DNA from: Dorea longicatena
GTDB lineage: Bacteria; Bacillota; Clostridia; Lachnospirales; Lachnospiraceae
DNA length: 64,000 nt
Reading direction: 5' to 3'
Assembly: GCF_024168045.1 (NCBI RefSeq)
Contig: NZ_CP100126.1
Location: 1,629,501-1,693,500 of the forward strand
The notes under the pieces: generated by a model
What the model was told of the DNA's origin: nothing
The model's input: only the letters and a program-made list of their open reading frames with translations
The model's database searches: none
Shown here: piece after piece, positions 26,463 through 34,579 of the stretch
Layout: every line of letters starts with the position of its first letter
Numbering within the stretch: position 1 is the stretch's first letter
Position numbers and translations under genes: made by a program

Positions 26463-27412
26463 TATTTTTCTCCTCCTTTACCAAATGGTTTTGGAAGAGT
26501 AACTCTCTCGATCAATGGCACCAGAAGGTTACTGATGATGATCGCATAAGAAACTCCTTCTGCGGAACCGCCAAACAGACGGAACAGACCTGTTAACACA
26601 CCAAGGATGATACCGTATACAAACTGTCCTTTCGGTGTGATCGGAGATGTTACATAATCGGTTGCCATGAACCATGCACCAAGCATCAGTCCGCCTCCGC
26701 AGAGATGTGCTGTGATGTACTGTGGATCAAAGAATCCGACATCCGGATTTGCAATATGTCCGAAGATTCCGACAAAGATCACAAATGTAACAATGTATGT
26801 TCCAGGAATTCTGAGATCAATTACTCCCATAAGAATCAGGAAGATTGCTCCGATCACGATTGCGATCACGGATGTCTCACCGATTGTTCCAGGAATTCTA
26901 CCGATCAGCATATCCATCGTATTCACTGTATTACCTGCTTTTAACTGTGCAAGTGGTGTAGCCCCTGTCACACCGTCATATACAAAGCTTGTCATCTGGC
27001 TTGTAAATGAAAGCAGAAGGAAGCATCTTGCGCCGAGAGCCGGGTTCATAAAGTTCTGTCCCAGACCTCCGAATAACTGTTTTACGATCAGAATAGCAAA
27101 TACACTACCGATTGCTCCCATCCACCACGGAGCTGTAGGAGGCATATTCAGTCCGAGTAACAGTCCTGTTACTGCTGCACTCCAGTCATTGATCGTAATC
27201 TTCTTGTGCATTAATTTTTCGTATATGTATTCCGTCAATACTGCTACAACCGTTGTTGTAACCAGCATTCCGAATGCCGGCAGTCCAAAGTTCCATACAC
27301 CAAATGCAGATGCCGGCAAAAGTGCGATGGCCACCAGCATCATAATATTACTGGTAGTCGCTTTGGAACGAATATGTGGTGAAGATGACATTTTCAAATT
27401 GTTCTCACTCAC
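26462..27412 (-). CDS. rnfD: Rnf complex subunit RnfD
   Basis: 316 residues, about nine membrane segments. Starts with SSSPHIRSKATTSNIM; GVTGATPLAQLKAG near residue 160 contains the Thr that ApbE flavinylates in relatives. The C-terminus has GGSAEGVSYAIIISNLLVPL. It overlaps rnfG by one base. Confidence 0.97.
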   Translation of the reverse strand: MSENNLKMSSSPHIRSKATTSNIMMLVAIALLPASAFGVWNFGLPAFGMLVTTTVVAVLTEYIYEKLMHKKITINDWSAAVTGLLLGLNMPPTAPWWMGAIGSVFAILIVKQLFGGLGQNFMNPALGARCFLLLSFTSQMTSFVYDGVTGATPLAQLKAGNTVNTMDMLIGRIPGTIGETSVIAIVIGAIFLILMGVIDLRIPGTYIVTFVIFVGIFGHIANPDVGFFDPQYITAHLCGGGLMLGAWFMATDYVTSPITPKGQFVYGIILGVLTGLFRLFGGSAEGVSYAIIISNLLVPLIERVTLPKPFGKGGEK

Positions 27413-27440
27413 TTTTGTTCACCTCTTCTTCTTTCTTGTT

Positions 27441-28763
27441 TTATTTTTTCTTTCTACGGTTCGCTAAAGCAATCTTTCTCATAGATCCGATTGCCTGTTT
27501 CAGCGGCCGTTTTGCCGGACATACGAAACTGCACGAACCACATTCCATACATTCGAGTCCTTCATGTTTTGTAAACTTCTCTTCGTCATGATGTTCTGCA
27601 TAATCCGCCAGTCTCGATGGAATCAGGCGGCTTGGACAGGCTTCTACACAGCGTCCGCAGTTGATACATGCAGACGGCTCCATCTTAGCCACTTCATCTT
27701 TGGTAAATCCAAGAATTGATGAAGATGTCTTTGTTACAGGTACATCTAATGAGAACATGGAGAATCCCATCATCGGACCACCGGAGATGAGTTTCTCAGG
27801 CTCTGTCTTAAATCCTCCTGCTGCTTCTACCAGTTCCTGCTGATTAATACCAAACGGAACTCTGAAGTTACCTGGTTCTGCAACCGCATCACCACTGACT
27901 GTCACTACACGCTCCATAGAAGGCTTTCCTTCTACCACTGCCTGGTAAACACTTACCATTGTAGCCACGTTATCCACAACGCATCCTGCATCTGCCGGAA
28001 GCATTGCAGAATTGATCGCACGTCCTGTTGTTGCATAGATAAGCTGACGCTCACCACCCTGAGGATACTTGGTCTTCAGAGCCATCACCTCGATACGTGG
28101 TTCATCTTTCGTCAGTTCTTTTAATTTTTCGATACAATCCGGTTTGTTGTCCTCTACGCCAAAGATTCCCTTTGCGTTGTCGAACAGACGGAGAATGATC
28201 TTCATTCCTCCGACCAGCTTTTCCGGAGTCTCGATCATTGTTCTGTAGTCAGCGGTGATATATGGCTCACACTCTGCACAGTTTGCAATGATATAATCAA
28301 TCTTTTCCGGTTCCTTCGGTGAAAGCTTTACTCTGGTAGGGAAACCTGCACCCCCCATACCTACAACTCCCGCTGTTCCAATCGCATTCAGAATGTCTTC
28401 TTTGCTCATATCCTCTAACGGAGTCACTTCCGGATATTCCACTTCTTTGTACTCGCCATCATTCTCGATCACGATACTGTTCACTCTTCCGCCTGTCGGG
28501 TTCAGATGCGGTGCAATAGCCTTTACTGTTCCGGATACAGATGCATAGATCGGAGCAGACACAAATCCTCCTGCTTCTGCTATCATCTGGCCTTTTAAAA
28601 CATGATCGCCAACAGCTACCACAGGATTTGCCGGAGCACCGATATGCTGTGATACAGGATACACCAGATCGCCCTTAGGTTTTACTTCGACAATTGCCTT
28701 ATCTTTAGCCAGGCTCTTGCCGTCATCCGGGTGGATTCCACCCTTAAATGTTAACAATGCCAT
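27441..28763 (-). CDS. rnfC: Rnf complex subunit RnfC
   Basis: 440 residues, the NADH-binding subunit and first gene of rnfCDGEAB. N-terminal barrel-sandwich region (GGIHPDDGKSLAKD), GMGGAGFPTRVKL (nucleotide/flavin site), AECEPYITADYRTMIE, and two 4Fe-4S motifs near the end (CINCGRCVEACP and CMECGSCSFVCP). With its partners it couples ferredoxin oxidation to NAD reduction and pumps Na+ or H+. Confidence 0.97.
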   Translation of the reverse strand: MALLTFKGGIHPDDGKSLAKDKAIVEVKPKGDLVYPVSQHIGAPANPVVAVGDHVLKGQMIAEAGGFVSAPIYASVSGTVKAIAPHLNPTGGRVNSIVIENDGEYKEVEYPEVTPLEDMSKEDILNAIGTAGVVGMGGAGFPTRVKLSPKEPEKIDYIIANCAECEPYITADYRTMIETPEKLVGGMKIILRLFDNAKGIFGVEDNKPDCIEKLKELTKDEPRIEVMALKTKYPQGGERQLIYATTGRAINSAMLPADAGCVVDNVATMVSVYQAVVEGKPSMERVVTVSGDAVAEPGNFRVPFGINQQELVEAAGGFKTEPEKLISGGPMMGFSMFSLDVPVTKTSSSILGFTKDEVAKMEPSACINCGRCVEACPSRLIPSRLADYAEHHDEEKFTKHEGLECMECGSCSFVCPAKRPLKQAIGSMRKIALANRRKKK

Positions 28764-28901
28764 CCTTTTTTCCTTCCTTCCTATTTACTCTTTATATAAT
28801 ATACAGGAAAAATAGACAATTTTCTATAGAAAGTGACTAATTCCATTGTATATTTTCATGAACATCTTGTCGCATTTTTAACAAATGCATATACGCACAG
28901 A

Positions 28902-28922
28902 AAACCTGCCATAGGCAGGTTT
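28902..28922 (-). terminator. Hairpin between rnfC and rpsA
   Basis: 9-bp stem AAACCTGCC (28902-28910) with GGCAGGTTT (28914-28922). On the minus strand it ends in TTTTCTGT. Probably a second, backup terminator after rpsA. Confidence 0.6.
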
Positions 28923-28987
28923 CCCAAGATAGTACATCATTGAGCCTTTTTACTTATCCCAGCTCATTATTATCTTTAGCTTCAGAA

Positions 28988-29014
28988 AGGATAGAGGAAA
29001 TCACCTCTATCCTT
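28988..29014 (-). terminator. Terminator-like hairpin just after rpsA
   Basis: 10-bp stem AGGATAGAGG (28988-28997) with CCTCTATCCT (29004-29013), 20 bases after the rpsA stop. The T tract is short on the minus strand (TTTCTG). Confidence 0.6.
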
Positions 29015-29031
29015 GTATATCTGTCACAATA

Positions 29032-30117
29032 TTATTCAGCGTCTGTCTCTTCAGAAGCTTCTTCCGGCTGCTCTAATGCTTTCATACTCAGGCTGATCTT
29101 CTTCTCAGCTTCGTTCAGGTCTACGACCTGAGCTGTGATCTCCTGTCCTACTGAAAGTACGTCTGACGGTTTGTCAACATGAGCTCTTGAAATCTGTGAA
29201 ACATGAAGTAATGCATCTACTCCAGGAGCTAATTCAACGAATGCTCCGAAGTCTGTCATTCTTGCAACTTTTCCTGTGATCACTGTTCCTACTGCATAAT
29301 CCTCTGCTGCATTTGCCCATGGATTTGTCTCCGGGAATTTCAGGCTGAGTGCAATCTTTGTATCATGGATATCTTTGATCATCACTTCCACTTTATCTCC
29401 TACCTGGAATACTTTCTTAGGATTCTCAACACGTCCCCAAGACATTTCGGAGATATGAAGAAGGCCATCTACTCCTCCAAGATCGATGAATGCTCCGAAA
29501 TCTGTAACGTTCTTTACAGTTCCTTCCATTCTGTCTCCTACACTGATCTTTGCAAACAGTTCTTTCTGTTTTTCAGCACGTTCAGCAACAAGAAGCTGTC
29601 TTCTGTCACCGATCACGCGGTTTCTTCTAGGATTGAACTCGCTGATCACGAACTCGATCTCCTGTCCCTGATATTTGCTCAGGTCTTTTTCATATGTGTC
29701 AGAAACAAGGCTTGCAGGAATGAATACTCTTGCTTCGTCAACTACTACGCTTAATCCACCGCCAAGAATCTGAGTTACAGGAGCTTTTAATACTTCATGA
29801 TTCTCGAATGCTTCTTTTAATCTTTCATTTCCTTTTTCTGCTGCAAGTCTCTTGTATGTCAGCAGAACCTGTCCTTCTCCGTCATTTACCTTCAGGACTT
29901 TTGCGCTCATCTGATCACCAACAGATACAACTGTTGTAAGATCAACATTTGCCTCGTTAGTATATTCGTTTCTTGTAATGATACCGTCTGCTTTGTAGCC
30001 TATATTCAAGATGATTTCATCAGGTTTAACGTCGATGACTGTACCATCTACAACCTCTCCATTTCTTATTGTCTTAAAAGACTCTTCTAACATTTGTTCA
30101 AAAGTTAATTCTGACAT
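29032..30117 (-). CDS. rpsA: Ribosomal protein S1-like RNA-binding protein
   Basis: 361 residues with four S1 repeats (about 15-85, 105-175, 190-262 and 275-345; the last two carry clear VTDFGAFIDLGGVDGLLHIS and MTDFGAFVELAPGVDALLHV). Short-form S1 typical of Firmicutes. The ATG at 30117 is set by GAGGAGG nine bases upstream, and this ribosome site lies inside the 3' end of ispH. The genes overlap by 20 bases. In many Clostridia the two are a single fused gene. Confidence 0.94.
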   Translation of the reverse strand: MSELTFEQMLEESFKTIRNGEVVDGTVIDVKPDEIILNIGYKADGIITRNEYTNEANVDLTTVVSVGDQMSAKVLKVNDGEGQVLLTYKRLAAEKGNERLKEAFENHEVLKAPVTQILGGGLSVVVDEARVFIPASLVSDTYEKDLSKYQGQEIEFVISEFNPRRNRVIGDRRQLLVAERAEKQKELFAKISVGDRMEGTVKNVTDFGAFIDLGGVDGLLHISEMSWGRVENPKKVFQVGDKVEVMIKDIHDTKIALSLKFPETNPWANAAEDYAVGTVITGKVARMTDFGAFVELAPGVDALLHVSQISRAHVDKPSDVLSVGQEITAQVVDLNEAEKKISLSMKALEQPEEASEETDAE

Positions 30118-30964
30118 TATTTTGAACCTCCTCAATTATTTTATTGGGCGTGGATGCCCCTGCTGTAATACCTACTGATTCCACGGACCTTAATTGATTA
30201 ATATCCAAATCGTCAAGTGTCTGTATATAGTACGTATTCAAACATTCCTCTTTGCAGATTTCAAATAGCTTCTGAGTATTCGAACTACGTTTATCACCTA
30301 TCACAACCATAGCATCTACTCTCGCTGCAATTTGACGGGCTTCAGTCTGCCTTTCTTTCGTCGCATTGCAAATCGTATTTAAAACAACTATATCATACCT
30401 CTTTTTCGAAATAATTTCAACTAATTCTTTGAATTTATTGTAGTTAAATGTCGTCTGGGCCACGATACATACTTTCTGATCTTTATCCGGCAATTCAAAT
30501 CGTTCTGCATCTTCCTGTGTCTGCACCACCGTCACCTGTTCTCCTGCCCAGCCGCGGATTCCCTGCACCTCCGGATGCTCACCGTTTCCGACAATCACAA
30601 TGTATGACCCCTCTGCGCTTTTTTCTGCAACGATCTTATGAATCTTCTTCACGAAAGGACACGTTGCATCCACACAGGTGATTCCACGTTCTTCCATGAT
30701 ATCGTAGATATATTTCGCCACACCATGGGACCGTATCACTACCACATCCGCATCTGCCGTTTTCAGTTCTTCTTCATCATTCAGGACTTCTACACCGTGG
30801 CTCCTCAGATCCTTGATTACTTCTTCATTATGGATGATCGGTCCGTAGGTAAATATCTTCTCTCCCCGATATTGTTCTATCTGTTGGTATACGGTATCTA
30901 CCGCACGCTTCACTCCGAAACAGAATCCTGCTGTCTTTGCAAGTTCGACATTCATATCATGCAA
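30098..30964 (-). CDS. ispH: 4-hydroxy-3-methylbut-2-enyl diphosphate reductase
   Basis: Last step of the non-mevalonate isoprenoid pathway, a 4Fe-4S enzyme giving IPP and DMAPP. 288 residues. Three cluster cysteines are visible in AKTAGFCFGVKRAV, VDATCPFVKKIH and NTICNATKERQ. Other family stretches: GPIIHNEEV and SHGVAKYIYD. AAAGGA lies five bases before the ATG at 30964; an ATG nine bases further in is possible. Confidence 0.96.
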   Translation of the reverse strand: MHDMNVELAKTAGFCFGVKRAVDTVYQQIEQYRGEKIFTYGPIIHNEEVIKDLRSHGVEVLNDEEELKTADADVVVIRSHGVAKYIYDIMEERGITCVDATCPFVKKIHKIVAEKSAEGSYIVIVGNGEHPEVQGIRGWAGEQVTVVQTQEDAERFELPDKDQKVCIVAQTTFNYNKFKELVEIISKKRYDIVVLNTICNATKERQTEARQIAARVDAMVVIGDKRSSNTQKLFEICKEECLNTYYIQTLDDLDINQLRSVESVGITAGASTPNKIIEEVQNNVRINF

Positions 30965-30986
30965 TTCCTTTCTCTGCCTACATTAT

Positions 30987-31643
30987 CTATCTACACAGAT
31001 CTACGATCGTTTTCACCACTTCGGCGATCGTCATGTCCGAGCTGTCTACAAGAACCGCATCCTCCGCCTGCTTCAGCGGTGCGATCTCACGCGTCATATC
31101 TCTGCGGTCACGCTCTTCAATGTCATGTGCGATCTCTTCCAGATTACAGTCTTCCCCTTTTTCCTGCAGTTCCTGGTAACGTCTCTTAGCTCGCGTCTCA
31201 ACGCTTGCCGTCAGATATACTTTCACATCCGCATGCGGAAGAACACAGGTTCCGATGTCTCTTCCGTCCATGATCACATTCTGTGTCTTTGCAAGATTCT
31301 GCTGCAATTCCAGCAGTTTCTTACGCACTTCCGGAATTGCGGAGGTTACAGATGCCATATTTCCCACCTCTTCATTTCTCAGACGTGATGAAATATCTTT
31401 TCCGTTCAGGTATACATGCTGTACAGCATCTTCATATGCGATCGTCACTTCCGCATCCTTGCATGCTTCGATCACTTTCTCTGTCTCTTGCGGCTGGATC
31501 CCTTTATCCAGAAAATGAATCGCAAGACCTCTGTACATGGCTCCTGTATCTACGTAAATGTATCCTTTTTCCTTTGCTACAAGCTTCGCAATCGTGCTTT
31601 TTCCGGCACCTGCCGGTCCGTCTATCGCCACATTATATCCCAT
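30987..31643 (-). CDS. cmk: Cytidylate kinase
   Basis: 218 residues. P-loop at the start (AIDGPAGAGKSTIAK), YVDTGAMYRG, the RDIGTCVLPHADVKVYLTAS segment and RDRRDMTREIAPL. Phosphorylates CMP and dCMP. cmk-ispH-rpsA is a conserved gene order. AGGAGAGAT precedes the ATG. Confidence 0.97.
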   Translation of the reverse strand: MGYNVAIDGPAGAGKSTIAKLVAKEKGYIYVDTGAMYRGLAIHFLDKGIQPQETEKVIEACKDAEVTIAYEDAVQHVYLNGKDISSRLRNEEVGNMASVTSAIPEVRKKLLELQQNLAKTQNVIMDGRDIGTCVLPHADVKVYLTASVETRAKRRYQELQEKGEDCNLEEIAHDIEERDRRDMTREIAPLKQAEDAVLVDSSDMTIAEVVKTIVDLCR

Positions 31644-31673
31644 GGTATCTCTCCTCTGTTTTTATTTTCTATT

Positions 31674-32915
31674 TTATTCATCTGCGCTTTCTATTCCGGT
31701 TCCCGCCGCATACGCTGTAGACCAGGCGATTTGAAGATTAAATCCACCCGTCACTGCATCCAGATCCAGAACCTCTCCGGCAAAATGCAATCCTTTCACA
31801 AGTCTTGATTCCATCGTTCCCGGATCGACTTCTTTGATCTTGATTCCACCTTTTGTGATGATCGCTTCATTGTAATCTCTCAGACCTGTAAGCGTACACT
31901 CAAGATTCTTGATCAGTCTGACGAATCCCAGACGTTCTTCTTTTGTGATCACATTGACTTTCTTTTCCGGATCGATCCCGCTCAATTCGATCATAACCGG
32001 AATCAGTTTTGACGGGAACAGCTTGTGTACCGCATTCTTAAACTGACGGTTCTGATTCTCCTCAAATTCACGGAGCACCCTGTGATCCAGCTGCTCCTCT
32101 GAAAGCGCCGGTTTCAGATCGATCTTAAGCGTCAGTTCTTTTGCTTTCAGTTTCTTTCCGACATAACTGCTCGCACTTAAGATCAGCGGTCCGCTCACAC
32201 CATAATGCGTAAATAACATTTCTCCGAAATCGTCGTACAGCTTTTTCTTTCCGTCACAGATCGTCACATTAACATTCCGAAGAGAAAGCCCCTGCAGTTC
32301 AGACACCCAGTCCTCTTTGCATTCCATCGGTACCAGCGCCGGCATACATTCCGTCACGGTATGACCGAGGCTTTCTGCAAAGCGGAAGCCATCACCGGTG
32401 GATCCGGTTGACTGATAAGATAATCCGCCCGTTGCCACGATACATGCATCTGCACAAACCTGCGTCTGGTCTCCCAGTATTACTTTTTCAAAATGTCCGC
32501 CTTTTTCCACTATTTTTTTTACTGCCGTGCGCAGATGCACTTCCACGCCCAGACGGTCCATCTCCCGTTCCAGACCACGGATGACATCCGAAGAACGATC
32601 CGACACCGGAAATACACGGTCTCCACGTTCAATCTTCACCGGCACATTGATCCGCCCAAAGAAATCGATCACCTGCTGATTCGTGTATCCGTAAAAACTG
32701 CTGTATAAGAACTTTGCATTTGTTCTGACTGCCTCAAATAATCCTTCCATATCGCAGGCATTGGTTATATTGCATCTTCCTTTTCCTGTAATATACAATT
32801 TTTTTCCAAGCTTTTCATTCTTCTCATATACTACAACCTGATGTCCGCATTCGGCTGCTGCGATAGAAGCGAACATTCCTGCCGCTCCTCCTCCAACGAT
32901 AACTACTTTACTCAT
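31674..32915 (-). CDS. HI0933-family NAD(P)/FAD-dependent oxidoreductase (BaiN-like)
   Basis: 413 residues. N-terminal FAD-binding GGGAAGMFASIAAAE, then KLYITGKGRCNITN (family-specific), CIVATGGLSYQSTGSTGDG, and a C-terminal FAGEVLDLDAVTGGFNLQIAWSTAYAAG. Members include BaiN, proposed to act on bile acid intermediates, but most are of unknown substrate. It overlaps the RpiR gene by four bases, so the two are translationally coupled. Confidence 0.9.
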   Translation of the reverse strand: MSKVVIVGGGAAGMFASIAAAECGHQVVVYEKNEKLGKKLYITGKGRCNITNACDMEGLFEAVRTNAKFLYSSFYGYTNQQVIDFFGRINVPVKIERGDRVFPVSDRSSDVIRGLEREMDRLGVEVHLRTAVKKIVEKGGHFEKVILGDQTQVCADACIVATGGLSYQSTGSTGDGFRFAESLGHTVTECMPALVPMECKEDWVSELQGLSLRNVNVTICDGKKKLYDDFGEMLFTHYGVSGPLILSASSYVGKKLKAKELTLKIDLKPALSEEQLDHRVLREFEENQNRQFKNAVHKLFPSKLIPVMIELSGIDPEKKVNVITKEERLGFVRLIKNLECTLTGLRDYNEAIITKGGIKIKEVDPGTMESRLVKGLHFAGEVLDLDAVTGGFNLQIAWSTAYAAGTGIESADE

Positions 32916-33850
32916 CTTCCATTATCCTTCTCTGGTTTTCCTTTTTCATTTCCGGAAAGTTCAACTCGATCCCCCACCATATTCAGTTCATCCTTACTGT
33001 ACACCTGATATTCATCCCATATCTGTTCCAGTGTCTCAAGCGTTGTAATAACCTCTTTCTGCTTCTTCATACAGAGCGCTACGACCAGTGCATTGATCAC
33101 ACTCAAAGGTGCCACCAGTGAATCTACAATGGATGCCATATCGCTTCTTGCGATCAGGTTGCAGGAAGAATACAACGTCATCGGAGAATGTACACTGTCT
33201 GTCAGTGTGATCACCGTAGCTTTCCGATTGCTTGCAAATTCCAGTGCTTTCAAAGTACGCATGGAATATCTCGGAAAACTGATCCCTATCACCACATCAT
33301 CTTCACTGACACGGATCAGTTGTTCAAAAATCTCGCTGGAACTATTCGTATTGACAGCCGTTACATTCTCGCAGATCAGATTCAGATAAAAGCTTAAGAA
33401 GCTTGCAAGCGGCGAGCAGCTTCTGATTCCGATCACATAGATCCGTTTTGCTTTTAAGATCGTATCTACCGCCATTTCAAATGCCTCATGGTCAATTGCT
33501 TCCATCGTAAGCTTGATCTTCTCAATATCCGAATGCAAAACCGAAGCAAGGATCTCCCCCTGGCTGATCCGCCCATACGTCACTTCCATACGCTGGATGG
33601 AATTCAGCTTCATCCGCACCAGTTCTCCCAGAGCCTTCTGGAACTCCGGATATCCGTCATATCCAAGGGCAGTTGCAAATCTCACAACTGTCGATTCACT
33701 GACACCAACCTCTTCCCCCATCTTCGCAGCCGTCAAAAAAGCCGCTTTATCATAATCCTCACGGATAAAATCCGCCAGTTTTTTCTGTCCTTTGCTGAAT
33801 TTCTGATATCTTTCATCAATCATCTTCAGCAGTTCATTTTTTACGCTCAT
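32912..33850 (-). CDS. MurR/RpiR family transcriptional regulator
   Basis: About 312 residues. N-terminal HTH_6 domain (EEVGVSESTVVRFATALGYD near residue 40) and a C-terminal SIS sugar-phosphate-binding domain (RIYVIGIRSCSPLASFL, and FPRYSMRTLKALEFA). The ATG at 33850 has GAGGT seven bases upstream; the open frame further 5' enters element B and should not be used. The co-transcribed neighbour is the HI0933 oxidoreductase. Target and ligand cannot be read from context. Confidence 0.9.
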   Translation of the reverse strand: MSVKNELLKMIDERYQKFSKGQKKLADFIREDYDKAAFLTAAKMGEEVGVSESTVVRFATALGYDGYPEFQKALGELVRMKLNSIQRMEVTYGRISQGEILASVLHSDIEKIKLTMEAIDHEAFEMAVDTILKAKRIYVIGIRSCSPLASFLSFYLNLICENVTAVNTNSSSEIFEQLIRVSEDDVVIGISFPRYSMRTLKALEFASNRKATVITLTDSVHSPMTLYSSCNLIARSDMASIVDSLVAPLSVINALVVALCMKKQKEVITTLETLEQIWDEYQVYSKDELNMVGDRVELSGNEKGKPEKDNGR

Positions 33851-33892
33851 GCGATGTACCTCTTTTTCAAACAATGGTTTTATTATATAGCT

Positions 33893-34575
33893 TTGTGGGG
33901 GAATAGTCAATCGGATGTCGGTGTCAGGGTGTGTGGGGACGGGAGATGTGGAGGTTTGGGTGGATGGGCGCTTATGGACGGGAAGAAGATGTAACAAAGA
34001 AAGCTTGGGTAAAACCAGGCACCGAATACATTCGGCGAGAAATCTGATGATTTCTCACCTCAGGTATTCTTTCGCTCTGTGCCTGTAGCACAGAGCGAAT
34101 CCTTATTTTGCCCAAACTTTCTTTTAACATCTTCTACTCCCGCCAACGGATGCCCATCCACCCAAACCTCCACATCTCCCTCAGCCATACACTCCGACAA
34201 CCGGAAGTGAATTTACTGTTACCACCAAGCTATTGGGGCTCCGCCGGAAAACGTTTTTCATCTCGCTTTTTCCACTACTTCCTGAAAAGCCACACTCCCC
34301 GCTATCCTCGTATATTTTCACGAACAGTCAAGTGTAGAAGTTCCTGGTTCAATGCATTCGCAGGGTGCTTTGCAAGGAGTTGGTGAAAAAAAGACGATAA
34401 AATAAGATTTGGGATGTGCTACAAGCACATCCCAAAAGAATACCTGAGGCGGAAAATCATCAGGATTTTCCGTCCGAATGTATTCGGTTCTTATCTTATC
34501 GTCTTTTTTTCGCTTACGCCTTGCAAGCACCCGAAGTCGCATTGGACCAGGCACTTCTACACTTGACGTCCCCGA
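33893..34575. repeat. Long bipartite hairpin element, type B
   Basis: Non-coding stretch of about 680 bp between the RpiR gene and oadA. H1 (33916-34199) has a perfect 29-bp stem (33941-33969 with 34152-34180). H2 (34327-34567) has a perfect 15-bp outer stem (34327-34341 with 34553-34567) that continues inward with mismatches. Near the tips the inverted motif GAATACCTGAGG ... CCGAATGTATTCGG occurs in both (34438-34487, and reversed at 34022-34070). The ends resemble each other (GGGGA...GTCAA on both, inverted), but the exact left boundary is uncertain. Organisation matches A1 and A2: two hairpins in inverted order with TGAGGCG/CCGA(A/G)T at the tips. Confidence 0.75.
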
Positions 34576-34579
34576 AAAC

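Noticed and set aside
26667..27467. Plus-strand frame of 266 codons opposite rnfD
   Set aside because: Antisense shadow of RnfD; composition reflects the membrane protein on the other strand.
33851..33997. N-terminal extension of the RpiR regulator
   Set aside because: The extension is coded by the outer arm of element B, and a proper ribosome site and ATG exist at 33850.
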